DNA from: Paraliobacillus salinarum
GTDB lineage: Bacteria > Bacillota > Bacilli > Bacillales > Amphibacillaceae
Direction: 5' to 3'
NCBI RefSeq assembly: GCF_014083865.1
Contig: NZ_JACEFA010000009.1
Span: 40,002 to 104,001, forward strand
DNA length: 64,000 bases
Positions within the stretch are counted from its first letter, which is position 1, and each line of letters opens with the position of its first letter. Below the pieces are notes generated by a model, which had not been told where the DNA came from, ran no database searches, and saw only the letters and a list, made by a program, of their open reading frames with translations. The position numbers and the translations under genes were made by a program. Shown here piece after piece: positions 23,089 through 33,215 of the stretch.

Positions 23089-23798
23089 TTGACAGCCTCC
23101 AGTCGATTTAAGATTGCTTCATACACCTCTACTAAATCACCTAATCCTTCTCGAAACACATCTTTATCCATCTTTGCCCCTGTTTTTATATCCCAAAGTC
23201 TGCATGTATCTGGTGATATTTCATCTGACAGAACAATTGCATTAGAATAATTTCTACCAAACTCAAGCTTGAAGTCAATTAATTGTAAGCCCACTTCTGC
23301 AAAAAATGGCTGTAGCTTCTGATTAACTAGTAACGACAACTGCTTTATTTGTTCTATTTCTTCTGAAGTCACATCTGTCAGTAATAATGCATGGGCATCA
23401 TTAATTAACGGATCTCCAAGCTGATCATCCTTATAATAAAACTCTACAAGTGGGGATGGAAACGCCGTTTTTTCTTCAATTCCTAGTCGTCTTGTAATAC
23501 TTCCAGCCGCAATATTTCTAACAACTACTTCTAATGGAATAATTGTTGTTCTTTCTACTAACTGTTCTGTATCATTCAAAACATGTTTAAAATGACTCGC
23601 TACACCTTGCTCACTTAGATAAGTAAAAATAGCAGCAGAAATTAAATTGTTGTATCGACCTTTTCCTTCGAATACATCTCGCTTCTCTCCATTAAATGCT
23701 GTAGCATCATGTTTATAAGACAAAACAAGCGAGTTAACATCTTCATGTACACAATATACTTTCTTTGCTTTTCCTTCATAAAGTAATTCAGCCTTCAC
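23085..23798 (-). CDS. purC: SAICAR synthetase PurC
   Basis: PurC condenses CAIR with aspartate using ATP to give SAICAR. The 237-residue product shows LLYEGKAKKVY, YKHDATAFNGEKRD, NDTEQLVERTTIIPLEVVVRN, AAGSITRRLGIEEKT, LIDFKLEFGRN and SDEISPDTCRLWD, all standard PurC motifs. Length is normal. It follows purB by 24 bp. Confidence 0.98.
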   Translation of the reverse strand: MKAELLYEGKAKKVYCVHEDVNSLVLSYKHDATAFNGEKRDVFEGKGRYNNLISAAIFTYLSEQGVASHFKHVLNDTEQLVERTTIIPLEVVVRNIAAGSITRRLGIEEKTAFPSPLVEFYYKDDQLGDPLINDAHALLLTDVTSEEIEQIKQLSLLVNQKLQPFFAEVGLQLIDFKLEFGRNYSNAIVLSDEISPDTCRLWDIKTGAKMDKDVFREGLGDLVEVYEAILNRLEAVK

Positions 23799-23822
23799 GT
23801 TCCATCCCCCTTGATTTATCTT

Positions 23823-25118
23823 TTATTCTAAACCAATTTTCTTAAAAATCTGATCTACGTTTTTTAAATGGTACGTATAATCAAAACAATCATCTAATTG
23901 TTCTTTCGATAAAGTTGCGGTTATCTTATCTTCTTGTTCAATTAATTGACGGAATGGTGTGGCAGTTTCCCACGCCTTCATCGCGTTTGGTTGTACTATG
24001 TCATATGCTTCTTCACGACTCATCCCTTGATCAATTAGCGAAAGCAATACACGTTGAGAGAAAATAACCCCATATGTTCTATCAATATTTCGCTTCATGT
24101 TTTCAGGAAATACGGTCAAGTTTTTCACAATATTACTGAAACGATTTAACATATAATTCAAAGCAATCGTTGCATCTGGCAAAATGACACGTTCCGCTGA
24201 TGAATGGGAAATATCTCGTTCATGCCATAGTGAAACGTTCTCGTATGCTGTCATCATGTAGCCTCTGATCACACGAGCCATACCTGTCATGTTCTCAGAA
24301 CCGATTGGATTTCGTTTATGTGGCATCGCAGAAGATCCTTTTTGACCTTTCGCAAAAAACTCCTCCACTTCACGTGTTTCCGTTTTTTGTAGTCCTCTAA
24401 TTTCTGTAGCAAACTTTTCAATAGAAGTAGCGATTAGCGCTAGGGCGGACATGTATTGTGCATGACGATCACGTTGTAATGTTTGTGTTGATACAGGCGC
24501 TGCCGCTAACCCTAATTTGTCACAAACAAAGCTTTCAACAAATGGATCGATATTGGCGTATGTTCCAACTGCACCAGATAACTTCCCTGTTTCAATCACC
24601 TTTGCTGCTGCATTAAATCGCTCTAAGTTTCGCTTCATTTCTTCATACCATAGTGCCATTTTCAATCCAAAAGTTGTTGGTTCAGCATGCACACCATGCG
24701 TTCTCCCCATCATAACCGTATGTTTATGCTCGATTGCTTTGTCTTTTAAAATAGCAATAAAACGTTCTACATCTTTGCGAATGATGTCATTTGCCTGCTT
24801 CAATAAATAAGATAAAGCTGTATCCACTACATCTGTAGAAGTAAGGCCATAATGAACCCATTTCTTTTCTTCTCCTAAGCTCTCTGATACGGCGCGGGTA
24901 AATGCAACAACATCATGTCGCGTTTCTTGTTCAATTTCCAAAATACGATCAATATCAAAAGATGCGTGTTCACGAATCTTCTTCACATCTTCTTTTGGAA
25001 TAAATCCTAGTTCACTCCAAGCTTCGCAAGCCAAAATTTCCACCTCTAGCCAAGCTTGATATTTATTCTCTTCTGTCCAAATAGCGCCCATTTCTTCTCT
25101 TGTATAACGTTCAATCAT
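23823..25118 (-). CDS. purB: Adenylosuccinate lyase PurB
   Basis: PurB splits fumarate from SAICAR in the main pathway and from adenylosuccinate in AMP synthesis. The 431-residue fumarase/aspartase-superfamily protein carries [20 protein letters not shown] at the N-terminus, [14 protein letters not shown], the catalytic-loop signature [17 protein letters not shown] and the [14 protein letters not shown] region. It lies 10 bp downstream of purK. Confidence 0.98.
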   Translation of the reverse strand: MIERYTREEMGAIWTEENKYQAWLEVEILACEAWSELGFIPKEDVKKIREHASFDIDRILEIEQETRHDVVAFTRAVSESLGEEKKWVHYGLTSTDVVDTALSYLLKQANDIIRKDVERFIAILKDKAIEHKHTVMMGRTHGVHAEPTTFGLKMALWYEEMKRNLERFNAAAKVIETGKLSGAVGTYANIDPFVESFVCDKLGLAAAPVSTQTLQRDRHAQYMSALALIATSIEKFATEIRGLQKTETREVEEFFAKGQKGSSAMPHKRNPIGSENMTGMARVIRGYMMTAYENVSLWHERDISHSSAERVILPDATIALNYMLNRFSNIVKNLTVFPENMKRNIDRTYGVIFSQRVLLSLIDQGMSREEAYDIVQPNAMKAWETATPFRQLIEQEDKITATLSKEQLDDCFDYTYHLKNVDQIFKKIGLE

Positions 25119-25128
25119 AAGCTGCCTC

Positions 25129-26253
25129 CTAAATCTTTATCTGTTTTTTATTTACCAATGTCTCATATAATACATCAAGATCGTTCCCTATATAAGTAAC
25201 ATGCCCCATTTTTCTCTTTGGTTTAATCGCTGCTTTACCGTACATATGAATATGAGCTGGGTAATCATCAATTTGTTTAAAATAAGGAGCAACATCCTCG
25301 CCTAACAAGTTGATCATGATTGATGCACCATGAAAATATACAGGAATCGGCTTCAAACCGCAAATCGCGCGAATGTGCTGTTCAAATTGCGATACATTGC
25401 ATGCTTCTATTGTATAATGCCCTGAATTATGCGGACGAGGTGCTAACTCATTGACATACACTTGATTATCCTTCACAAACATTTCAATTGTAAACGTTCC
25501 AACCACTTTAATCGTTTCTGCTATTGCTTTCGCAGCATCTTTAGCTTTATTAGCTAAATCAGGAGTGATTCTTGCAGGTGCGATCGTCATATATAAAATA
25601 TGATCCCGATGTACATTTTCAGCGACAGGAAAATAGCTTATCTCCCCATTTGCAAAACGTGTAAACACAATAGAAATCTCTTTGTCAAATGGAATCCAAC
25701 GTTCAACGATTAGTCGATTGTGTTGATGCAGTAGCTCTATTGCTTCTGGAAGATCTTTCTCTGTCTCTAGCTTGACTTGACCTTTTCCATCATATCCCCC
25801 ACGACACGTTTTAACCACACATGGATAACCAATTTCTTTTACTGCTTTGTCTAGATCAGTTACTGTATGAATAATTGCGTATGGCGCAACAGGTTGATCG
25901 CTTTTCACCATCGCAGCTTTTTCTTTTTCTCTATCCTGTGTGATCGCTAACGACTCTGCTCCTTGTGGCAATAAGCCTTTCTCTTCTATGTACTGCGCAC
26001 GATCTAAGTCAACATTTTCAAATTCATATGTGATTACATGACATTTATTTACTAATTGATCAATCGCCTGCTTATCATCATATGCTGCAACAATTTGTTC
26101 GTCTGCCACTTGAGCTGTCGGGCAATCTGAAGTAGGATCTAACACGACAATTCGATAACCCATATGCTTAGCAGCTGTTGCCATCATTCGTCCTAATTGT
26201 CCGCCACCAATAATTCCAATCGTTGATCCATGAAGATATTTATTTATCTGCAA
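25129..26253 (-). CDS. purK: 5-(carboxyamino)imidazole ribonucleotide synthase PurK
   Basis: PurK is the ATP-grasp enzyme that carboxylates AIR to N5-CAIR, the substrate of PurE. The 374 residues include the nucleotide-binding [21 protein letters not shown] start, [30 protein letters not shown] and the metal-binding [16 protein letters not shown]. It overlaps the end of purE by 14 bp and precedes purB. Confidence 0.98.
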   Translation of the reverse strand: MQINKYLHGSTIGIIGGGQLGRMMATAAKHMGYRIVVLDPTSDCPTAQVADEQIVAAYDDKQAIDQLVNKCHVITYEFENVDLDRAQYIEEKGLLPQGAESLAITQDREKEKAAMVKSDQPVAPYAIIHTVTDLDKAVKEIGYPCVVKTCRGGYDGKGQVKLETEKDLPEAIELLHQHNRLIVERWIPFDKEISIVFTRFANGEISYFPVAENVHRDHILYMTIAPARITPDLANKAKDAAKAIAETIKVVGTFTIEMFVKDNQVYVNELAPRPHNSGHYTIEACNVSQFEQHIRAICGLKPIPVYFHGASIMINLLGEDVAPYFKQIDDYPAHIHMYGKAAIKPKRKMGHVTYIGNDLDVLYETLVNKKQIKI

Positions 26254-26731
26254 GCTCTTCCCTCATTTCCGCTACCTTTTGCTTCAAGAGTTCTTGATAT
26301 CTTTCTAAGCGTGTTGCTACCGTTGCATCGAACGCTCCAATTATTTGTGCAGCTAATATTGCAGCATTTTTTGCTCCTGCATGGCCAATAGCTACGGTTG
26401 CAACAGGGACACCGGCTGGCATTTGTACAATTGATAAAAGAGAGTCCATGCCATCTAGCGCTTTAGATTGTACCGGAACACCAATGACAGGAAGTGTTGT
26501 TTTCGCTGCAACCATTCCAGGTAAATGTGCAGCTCCTCCAGCTCCAGCAATAATGACTTTTAATCCTTTATCACGTGCTGTACTTGCATAATCAAACATG
26601 TCTTCTGGTGTTCGATGTGCTGAGATGATTTGTTTTTCGTAATCTATGTTTAATTGGTCTAACGTATCGCATGTATGTTGCATAGTTTCCCAGTCAGAAA
26701 TACTTCCCATAATCACGCCAACCCTCGCCAT
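26240..26731 (-). CDS. purE: N5-CAIR mutase PurE
   Basis: PurE isomerises N5-CAIR to CAIR. The 163-residue product has the class I PurE motifs: [63 protein letters not shown] and [13 protein letters not shown]. Two ATGs are in frame: AAGGTGG almost touches the first (26737) but lies 6 nt before the second (26731), which I use. It is the first gene of the operon, about 230 bp downstream of the riboswitch aptamer. Confidence 0.97.
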   Translation of the reverse strand: MARVGVIMGSISDWETMQHTCDTLDQLNIDYEKQIISAHRTPEDMFDYASTARDKGLKVIIAGAGGAAHLPGMVAAKTTLPVIGVPVQSKALDGMDSLLSIVQMPAGVPVATVAIGHAGAKNAAILAAQIIGAFDATVATRLERYQELLKQKVAEMREELADK

Positions 26732-26764
26732 ATTCATCCACCTTTCATACTTAAGGTAATTTTT

Positions 26765-26813
26765 AAAAAAACAAAAACCTATCCACCTCTCTATGGAGAG
26801 AAGATGAATAGGT
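26765..26813 (-). terminator. Riboswitch-controlled terminator ahead of purE
   Basis: On the minus strand, ACCTATTCATCTTCTCTC and GAGAGGTGGATAGGT form a long imperfect stem followed by TTTTTGTTTTTTT. It lies between the guanine aptamer and purE, the expected place for the expression platform of an OFF-type purine riboswitch. Confidence 0.88.
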
Positions 26814-26962
26814 TGATCACATAAAAAGCTACAGCAGCATTCATTATCACTATGTATGTTATTGTTAAGAAAATAAACTATCTACCGATCCAATTTCAAC
26901 GGTAAAATAGAGTTCTTTCCTTAAAAAAACTACTAATGTGAATGCAACATGCATCATCTTCC

Positions 26963-27027
26963 CTCATAGTCCGTCATTTACGGTGACAGGTAGAAACAGT
27001 CAGGCCTTATCCCTGAAATTATATGAG
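26963..27027 (-). promoter_or_regulatory. Guanine-type purine riboswitch, pur operon leader
   Basis: The minus strand has the purine aptamer in order: P1 strand CTCATAT, AATTTCAGGGATAAGG, the conserved core GTTTCTACC, ACCGTAAAT and GACTATGAG closing P1. The nucleotide that reads the ligand (equivalent of position 74) is C, in GACTATG, which indicates guanine/hypoxanthine rather than adenine. With the terminator downstream it should shut off the operon when guanine is plentiful. Confidence 0.95.
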
Positions 27028-27066
27028 GTACTTACATTTAATTGTTATTCTACAAAATCTATGTTT

Positions 27067-27095
27067 AGCATAACAAGGAATGCAACAGACGTCAA
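27067..27095 (-). promoter_or_regulatory. Promoter of the purine operon
   Basis: Minus-strand -35 TTGACG (27090-27095) and -10 TATGCT (27067-27072) are separated by exactly 17 bp. The start point would fall around 27060, just before the aptamer. Confidence 0.8.
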
Positions 27096-27098
27096 TAT

Positions 27099-27142
27099 AA
27101 AATCGAACGTTTTTTTATAAATGTAGGTTATTGTTCGTTTTT
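27099..27142. promoter_or_regulatory. PurR-type box pair upstream of the pur promoter
   Basis: Two inverted PurBox-like elements have cores CGAAC at 27104-27108 (plus strand) and 27133-27137 (minus strand), each flanked by A/T runs. PurR of Bacillus binds such inverted pairs upstream of pur promoters and releases in response to PRPP. The pair lies just upstream of the -35, and the second box overlaps the end of yebG. Confidence 0.75.
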
Positions 27143-27349
27143 AGCTAAAACTGTATCAAATACAATTTCACTTGCTACAGGCTCAACTCCTGATTGACAT
27201 TCCTTAAATATCGGTTTCTCTGTACGCCTTACCGGTTGATAACCAGCTTCTTTTATTCGATCTAAGCATGCTTCAATCGTTTCATTTTCTTGAACAATAA
27301 ATCGTAGCTTATTCGGTTGTTTGTTTTGCTTCTTCTTGCTTTTTGACAC
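27128..27349 (-). CDS. yebG: NETI-motif small protein (YebG family)
   Basis: This 73-residue basic protein has the YebG/NETI family pattern: a lysine- and glutamine-rich start, then [22 protein letters not shown] and [10 protein letters not shown]. Function is unknown. It starts at a GTG (27349) inside the last 41 bp of yebE with no separate SD, so it is probably translated by coupling. Its stop overlaps the second PurBox. Synteny with purE and yebE matches B. subtilis. Confidence 0.88.
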   Translation of the reverse strand: MSKSKKKQNKQPNKLRFIVQENETIEACLDRIKEAGYQPVRRTEKPIFKECQSGVEPVASEIVFDTVLAKNEQ

Positions 27350-27890
27350 TTTTTGAAATGCGCCCCCTTTTTACTTGTTTCACCCAGAAACCACCATGAA
27401 TTTGTTTAGGTTCATACGCTATAATAAATGCTTTCGGATCAATTGTTTTAATCGTCTCATAGAGATTCAACTCGTATTTTCTAGGTGTTAAAATTTGCAT
27501 AGAAAGACGATCACCATCCATTCCATATGCATACCAACTTGTCACTCCATAGCCTTTCTCTCTTAACTGTTTTGTAAACGAAATATCTGGATCAGATGAA
27601 ATAACATTTACAGTAATGTACCCTAAAGCAAGCTTATCTTCAATTTTGGATCCAACGATTACACCTATCCCGAAACCTAGTGCATAGGCAATTAAATTTT
27701 CAATTCGATCAAGATTGTCTAATACTAACCCTAACCCTACAACATAAATCGTTATTTCAGCCATTCCAATAACTGCGGCGATATACCGTCTTCCCTTTAA
27801 TGTCAATATCATACGAATAGTTAAAAATGATACGTAGCAAATATTAATTACTAAAATTATTGCCACCATCACAATAGCATTATCTAACAA
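27309..27890 (-). CDS. yebE: YebE family DUF2179 membrane protein
   Basis: This 193-residue UPF0316/DUF2179 protein has three N-terminal membrane helices (about residues 4-22, 34-56 and 59-76). A cytoplasmic DUF2179 domain follows, with [28 protein letters not shown] sequence (about residues 100-165). The domain is thought to bind a ligand, but the family's role is unknown. An ATG at 27920 is in frame, but GGGAGG lies 7 nt before a TTG at 27890 ([10 protein letters not shown]), the more likely start. It overlaps yebG by 41 bp. Confidence 0.88.
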   Translation of the reverse strand: MLDNAIVMVAIILVINICYVSFLTIRMILTLKGRRYIAAVIGMAEITIYVVGLGLVLDNLDRIENLIAYALGFGIGVIVGSKIEDKLALGYITVNVISSDPDISFTKQLREKGYGVTSWYAYGMDGDRLSMQILTPRKYELNLYETIKTIDPKAFIIAYEPKQIHGGFWVKQVKRGRISKSVKKQEEAKQTTE

Positions 27891-28101
27891 AACGCATCCT
27901 CCCTTACTAACTGTTTTCACTTATATTTAAAGATACCACACAATATATTCATCTAACCCTTGATTATTGTCAATCAAAATATTTTGATTATATGAACCAT
28001 TTCTTAGGAAGGATCATATAGTGTAATACCCATCTTAGATGATTTTACTTTACATGAAAAAGAAAACACAAGTACGTTTTAAAAAAAGTGAGGAAAATGT
28101 G

Positions 28102-28536
28102 ATGAATCCTTTTGAACAAATGCAAGGCTGGAAGCAAAATATGGATCATTTTTTCGGAGAGAACTTTTGGAATGGTTTTGATGATGTATTAAAGCCACCA
28201 CTTCCACAGGTCAATATGTATCAGGGGGAAAAGGAAATAGTTTGTTATGTGAACTTGCCAGGTATTCAACAAATAAGAGATATTGATGTGCATGTTACGC
28301 AATCAACGTTAGTAATTAATGGTGATATTAAACTTGAACATCACCACGGTCAAGTTATCAAAGAAGAAATTATTCACGGAGCATTCGACCGTACAATAGA
28401 ATTACCCTTTGCTGTACGTAAAGATAAAATAGATGCAACATATCGTCATGGGTTACTTGTGCTACGATTACATCGACAATTTCAGCAAAATGAAGATCGC
28501 AGACATATTACGATTACACAGTTAGAGGAAGAATGA
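28102..28536 (+). CDS. Hsp20/alpha-crystallin family small heat-shock protein
   Basis: This 144-residue small heat-shock protein would hold unfolding proteins in a refoldable state in the cytoplasm. The N-terminus is variable (MNPFEQMQGWKQNMDHFFGE). The alpha-crystallin domain runs from about residue 45 to 135 and includes YVNLPGIQ, the IDVHVTQSTLVINGD strands and the near-consensus GAFDRTIELPFAV and ATYRHGLLVLRL elements. An earlier in-frame ATG at 28039 exists, but GAGGA lies 9 nt before 28102, so that start is used. It converges with pbuG on a shared terminator. Confidence 0.92.
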   Translation: MNPFEQMQGWKQNMDHFFGENFWNGFDDVLKPPLPQVNMYQGEKEIVCYVNLPGIQQIRDIDVHVTQSTLVINGDIKLEHHHGQVIKEEIIHGAFDRTIELPFAVRKDKIDATYRHGLLVLRLHRQFQQNEDRRHITITQLEEE

Positions 28537-28583
28537 CAAGCACGCGAATATGTGCGGCAGAGCTGTCGAGAGATTTTTGACAA

Positions 28584-28623
28584 AAAAAGTGTTGATGTGC
28601 ATGATAACACATCAACACTTTTT
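28584..28623. terminator. Bidirectional terminator between hsp20 and pbuG
   Basis: A 16-bp perfect stem (AAAAAGTGTTGATGTG at 28584-28599, complement at 28608-28623) with an 8-nt loop is flanked by A and T runs. It can serve both convergent genes. Confidence 0.93.
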
Positions 28624-28626
28624 CTA

Positions 28627-29928
28627 TTAGCTTAAGAATGTTAAATAAAGAATAAACACAACAAACAAGAACCACATAATCGGGTTAACTTCTTTCATTT
28701 TTCCTTTTGCCACCATTGTAACTGGATAGAATACAAATCCGATCGCAATACCAGTTGCAATACTATAAGCAAGTGGCATCATAATTAATGTAAGGAATGC
28801 AGGAACAGCAATCTCAAATTGATCCCATTCAATTTCTTTCAATGAGCTCACCATCATCACACCAACAATAATCAATGCTGGAGCCGTAACTGCTGATGTT
28901 ACAACATTTAATAATGGAGAAAAGAACAATGCTAACAAGAACATCATCGCTGTCACAACAGCTGTAAAACCTGAACGTCCCCCGGCACTAACACCAGTAG
29001 TAGATTCTACATACGAAGTAGTTGTAGATGTACCTAACGCCGCACCAACTACTGTCGCAGCTGAGTCTGCAAATAATGCTTTTCCTGCTTTAGGTAGCTT
29101 ATTATCTTTCATTAATCCAGCTTTAGTCGCAACCGCAACAAGCGTTCCAGCTGTATCAAAAAAGTCTACAAATAGGAATGTCAATATTACACCAATCATT
29201 TGTACTGTAAATACATCACCTATATTTGTAAAAGCTTGCCCGAATGTCGGCGCTAAACTTGGTGGTGCATCAAAAATCATTGTCGGAGTATCAATCAAAC
29301 CTACGATGATACCTGCGATAGAAGTAATAATCATACCATAGAACACGCCACCCTTAATGTTAAGCGTGATGAGAACAACCGTTACAAACACACCGAATAT
29401 AGCAAGTAATGTATTTCCATTTGTTAGATCACCTAACCCAACAATCGTCGCTGGATTCGAAATGATAATACCAGCATTCTGAAAACCTACAAATGCAATA
29501 AACAAACCAATCCCCGCTCCAACAGCCATCTTCAAGCTAGCAGGAATCGCATTAATAATTTTTTCGCGAATACCAGAAATCGTTAATAGGATAAAAATAA
29601 GACCAGAAACAAGTACAGCGCTTAGTGCAGTTTCCCAAGGCACGCCATTTCCAAGCACTACCGTGTAAGCAAAGAACGCATTCAATCCCATACCAGGCGC
29701 AAGTGCAATTGGATATTTAGCTAAGAGCCCCATAATCAACGTACCAACAGCCGCCGCTACCGCTGTCGCAGTAAACACAGCACCTGCATCCATACCAGTA
29801 CCTTCCGCTGCTAATGTTGCTGGGTTTACGAATAAAATATAAGCCATAGATAAGAACGTTGTGACCCCAGCAATCGTTTCGGTACGGAAATCAGTACCTA
29901 GCTTGTCAAACTCAAAAAACTTCTTCAT
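28627..29928 (-). CDS. pbuG: Guanine/hypoxanthine permease PbuG (NCS2/AzgA type)
   Basis: This 433-residue purine permease of the AzgA branch imports hypoxanthine and guanine. It has about 12 membrane segments. Family elements include FRTETIAGVTTFLSMAYILFV at the N-terminus, GMGLNAFFAYTVV, FVDFFDTAGTLVAVATKAG and GTSTTTSYVESTTGVSAGGRSG. An ATG at 29997 is in frame but lies in the riboswitch terminator stem. AGGAGG precedes the ATG at 29928 (MKKFFEFDKLGTDFRTE), which is the start. Riboswitch and PurBox control match its role in purine salvage. Confidence 0.96.
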   Translation of the reverse strand: MKKFFEFDKLGTDFRTETIAGVTTFLSMAYILFVNPATLAAEGTGMDAGAVFTATAVAAAVGTLIMGLLAKYPIALAPGMGLNAFFAYTVVLGNGVPWETALSAVLVSGLIFILLTISGIREKIINAIPASLKMAVGAGIGLFIAFVGFQNAGIIISNPATIVGLGDLTNGNTLLAIFGVFVTVVLITLNIKGGVFYGMIITSIAGIIVGLIDTPTMIFDAPPSLAPTFGQAFTNIGDVFTVQMIGVILTFLFVDFFDTAGTLVAVATKAGLMKDNKLPKAGKALFADSAATVVGAALGTSTTTSYVESTTGVSAGGRSGFTAVVTAMMFLLALFFSPLLNVVTSAVTAPALIIVGVMMVSSLKEIEWDQFEIAVPAFLTLIMMPLAYSIATGIAIGFVFYPVTMVAKGKMKEVNPIMWFLFVVFILYLTFLS

Positions 29929-29982
29929 TTTTTCTTCCTCCTCTTTCGTCTTGCCTTGCATAACTCTTGATGAAGCTAACAA

Positions 29983-30022
29983 AACAACAAAAAACACCCT
30001 TACCTTTGTTGGAAAGAGTGTT
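29983..30022 (-). terminator. Riboswitch-controlled terminator ahead of pbuG
   Basis: Minus-strand stem AACACTCTTTCC with AAGGGTGTT (some G-U pairs) is followed by TTTTTTGTTGTTTTG. It lies between the pbuG aptamer and the start codon, as expected for a terminating expression platform. Confidence 0.85.
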
Positions 30023-30127
30023 CTATAACTAGTCAGAAGTTCAGAATGTACCCATTTGTTATCAATAACAAATAGATTTTACAAGAGAATAATAGATAGT
30101 ATTCCCCTATGATTAGTAAACATTCTT

Positions 30128-30200
30128 CTTCGTAGCCAGACCATTTACGGTGGTCGAGTAGAAACTCTAGAGCCTTATCCTCAAGATTATACGACGAATT
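30128..30200 (-). promoter_or_regulatory. Guanine-type purine riboswitch, pbuG leader
   Basis: The minus strand reads AATTCGTCGTATAAT, then TTGAGGATAAGGCTCTAGAG, TTTCTACTC, GACCACCGTAAATGGTC and TGGCTACGAAG. All conserved purine-aptamer elements are present. The ligand-reading nucleotide is C (GGCTACG), so guanine/hypoxanthine is the expected ligand. P1 contains one mismatch. Confidence 0.93.
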
Positions 30201-30227
30201 TTCTTATGAAATTTTAATATATTTAAT

Positions 30228-30256
30228 ATCTTACAAGGGAAAAAGGAACTAGTCAA
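30228..30256 (-). promoter_or_regulatory. Promoter of pbuG
   Basis: Minus-strand -35 TTGACT (30251-30256) and -10 TAAGAT (30228-30233) have a 17-bp spacer. The start point falls just upstream of the aptamer. Confidence 0.78.
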
Positions 30257-30259
30257 GCT

Positions 30260-30303
30260 AAAAACGAATGTTTTAAATTTTTAAACAATTATCGTTCGGA
30301 TAT
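30260..30303. promoter_or_regulatory. PurBox-like pair upstream of pbuG
   Basis: An inverted pair: CGAAT at 30265-30269 (plus) and CGAAC in a good CCGAACGAT context at 30294-30298 (minus). The core-to-core distance is 29 bp, identical to the pair upstream of purE, which supports PurR binding at both. The first box has one core mismatch. Confidence 0.65.
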
Positions 30304-30507
30304 GGGAATTGTTTCCGGTGGTTTTATAAAATATCACACCAAAGTTTCAGCATTATATTTCTTAAAAAAATGTATTAGTTAGTAATTTTACATATTATTT
30401 TATAGAGCAATTTTAAACTTTTCACCCACCTATATAAATATTGGTTGATTTTCATTAATTTAACGATGATATTTTCAAACTTTTTGCCTTCGCCGCTAGA
30501 GGCTCAG

Positions 30508-33045
30508 ATTTCAATCCACGCACCCATATAGGATGCGATGATTTACTACATGAAGCGGGTGTGCAATACAAAATATTTCAATCCACGCACCCATATAGGA
30601 TGCGATAGCAAATGAGTGGAGAGGGTTTAAGTTTTGGAGTATTTCAATCCACGCACCCATATAGGATGCGATCGAACGGAAGATTACGGAGTTGCGGACA
30701 CAACGATTTCAATCCACGCACCCATATAGGATGCGATGACGTATTCGCTGCGTCCCCTCCGGTTGTTCTCATTTCAATCCACGCACCCATATAGGATGCG
30801 ATCTTGTATAAAAGGTAAGTTTGTAGCGATTGAAGTATTTCAATCCACGCACCCATATAGGATGCGATTAGCAACATCTTGTACGTTCCTGATTGCTTCT
30901 TAACATTTCAATCCACGCACCCATATAGGATGCGATCATCGTAGTATGCTTGATCTTCGACTTCCTCGTCCATTTCAATCCACGCACCCATATAGGATGC
31001 GATGCCACCACCAGTAAATAAGAAGGTATCTATTTGAATTTCAATCCACGCACCCATATAGGATGCGATAAGCCTTCATCATTAGGATGAAGTCCATCTA
31101 CTGTATTTCAATCCACGCACCCATATAGGATGCGATCTATTGGATTTGTAATCACATCAATGATTGAATCATTTCAATCCACGCACCCATATAGGATGCG
31201 ATCCAAAACAAGAAGATAAGGTAACCTCTCTTAGAAAAATTTCAATCCACGCACCCATATAGGATGCGATTTAAGTTGCTGGCTGATAGATCAAAAGAGG
31301 TAATTTCAATCCACGCACCCATATAGGATGCGATATTTAGATGACACAAACATATTAACAGCATTAGCATTTCAATCCACGCACCCATATAGGATGCGAT
31401 AAATATTTTTAGGAGTGATGGAATGACGGAGCAAATTTCAATCCACGCACCCATATAGGATGCGATAAGATTACACGCAGGCTACATGACGAAGGAACGA
31501 TTTCAATCCACGCACCCATATAGGATGCGATTGATCCCAACCCTTTAATGTCAGCGCAAATGCTACAAATTTCAATCCACGCACCCATATAGGATGCGAT
31601 TTCGATAAAAATAAAATCAATCACGAAAGACAAATTTCAATCCACGCACCCATATAGGATGCGATAGCAGATAATGTATGTTCGAGATCAAGACGATAAT
31701 TTCAATCCACGCACCCATATAGGATGCGATGCCAAAATCTTTTTGGTTGTGGCTGTTTTTATCATTTCAATCCACGCACCCATATAGGATGCGATTAGAC
31801 AGTACATTACATTAGTACCTGGTTGGAATATTTCAATCCACGCACCCATATAGGATGCGATTCACGATAGCTTCACTTGACCATTCAGAGCCTAATTTCA
31901 ATCCACGCACCCATATAGGATGCGATCAAGTTTTCCTCGAATGATTCCGGAGCCTTATCATTTCAATCCACGCACCCATATAGGATGCGATTGAATATAG
32001 CTGGGTTATTGCTAGAAACGATGAAATTTCAATCCACGCACCCATATAGGATGCGATAATTACTTACCTCGATAGGTAGAGGGGAAATGACGATTTCAAT
32101 CCACGCACCCATATAGGATGCGATCATTGGACGATACAAGACAATCCGATCATTACAATTTCAATCCACGCACCCATATAGGATGCGATCAAAACAAAAC
32201 AAATTTAGTCGATGCTACTAATATTTCAATCCACGCACCCATATAGGATGCGATTTTCAATCGCTTCTTTTGATTTATCTAAACTGTAATTTCAATCCAC
32301 GCACCCATATAGGATGCGATTACGTCAAAAGGCAAATCACAAAAGTATGTAATCATTTCAATCCACGCACCCATATAGGATGCGATTTCCATTCTCGTTA
32401 TATAAGCCGATATTGATAGCAATTTCAATCCACGCACCCATATAGGATGCGATCAAGGTCCTCAACATTACCTGCAACCGTTGAAATATTTCAATCCACG
32501 CACCCATATAGGATGCGATATCGCTGTCCACAACGTTCCGAAACTCGTTTTTTATTTCAATCCACGCACCCATATAGGATGCGATTTGTTTGATGGAAGA
32601 GAAGAAGTTTCAAATCAAATTTCAATCCACGCACCCATATAGGATGCGATATTAATGTTTAAACAAAATAAAAATAATTATAATATTTCAATCCACGCAC
32701 CCATATAGGATGCGATAATGTTCTTATAAAACCAACAACAACAGAGCCTAATTTCAATCCACGCACCCATATAGGATGCGATATAGTAAATGATTGTGCA
32801 AAAACATTTGATACGGATTTCAATCCACGCACCCATATAGGATGCGATTGTAAATCAAGCCATCTTTGTTTTTATATAATTATTTCAATCCACGCACCCA
32901 TATAGGATGCGATTCCAACGCAATTCATAGTTATTACTATCTTGTTGATTTCAATCCACGCACCCATATAGGATGCGATTCTTTAATCGGTTAGCCTCGT
33001 CTACCTTTTCCTTATTTCAATCCACGCACCCATATAGGATGCGAT
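30508..33045 (-). CRISPR. Type I-C CRISPR array, 39 repeats and 38 spacers
   Basis: Thirty-nine copies of a 32-bp repeat read, on the plus strand, ATTTCAATCCACGC, then ACCCATATA, then GGATGCGAT. I saw no variant copy, including at the ends. Spacers are 32-37 nt, mostly 33-34. In the transcribed (minus) orientation each repeat ends in GTGGATTGAAAT, the type I-C handle, with a GCATCC/GGGTGC stem. cas2 lies on the minus strand upstream, so the leader end is at 33046 and the oldest spacer at 30540. Open frames here are translated repeats and are not genes. Confidence 0.99.
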
Positions 33046-33215
33046 AGCCAATTTCAGCTAATTTTAAGAATGTACGTTCTCAAAATTCATGGTTTCAAGT
33101 GTTTTTAAAGATCTTTTTAAGGAAACTACCAATATTTGTAGTTCATAATAAAATAAAAGGTGGTTTTTTAGTGCTAACCATCCTGAAATATCGTGTACGC
33201 TTCATGTTAGCACTA
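33046..33215 (-). promoter_or_regulatory. CRISPR leader with candidate promoter
   Basis: This 170-bp AT-rich stretch lies between the cas2 stop and the first repeat. On the minus strand TTGAAA (33093-33098) and TACATT (33069-33074), 18 bp apart, could drive array transcription starting about 15-20 nt before the first repeat. A separated inverted pair, GTGCTAAC and GTTAGCAC (about 33170-33213), flanks a 27-nt interval just after cas2. It is not followed by T residues on the minus strand, so I do not call it a terminator. Confidence 0.6.

Noticed and set aside
30481..30507. GCCTCTAGCGGCGAAGGC hairpin as the CRISPR array terminator
   Set aside because: The stem is 4 bp and on the transcribed strand it is followed by A residues, not T residues.
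30612..32573. Open reading frames on both strands within the array, with repeated ASYMGAWIEI-like peptides
   Set aside because: They are translations of the 32-bp CRISPR repeat and change with each spacer; none has an SD or coding character.
33165..33215. Inverted pair GTGCTAAC/GTTAGCAC after cas2 as a terminator
   Set aside because: The loop is 27 nt and the minus-strand side is followed by A residues rather than T residues.
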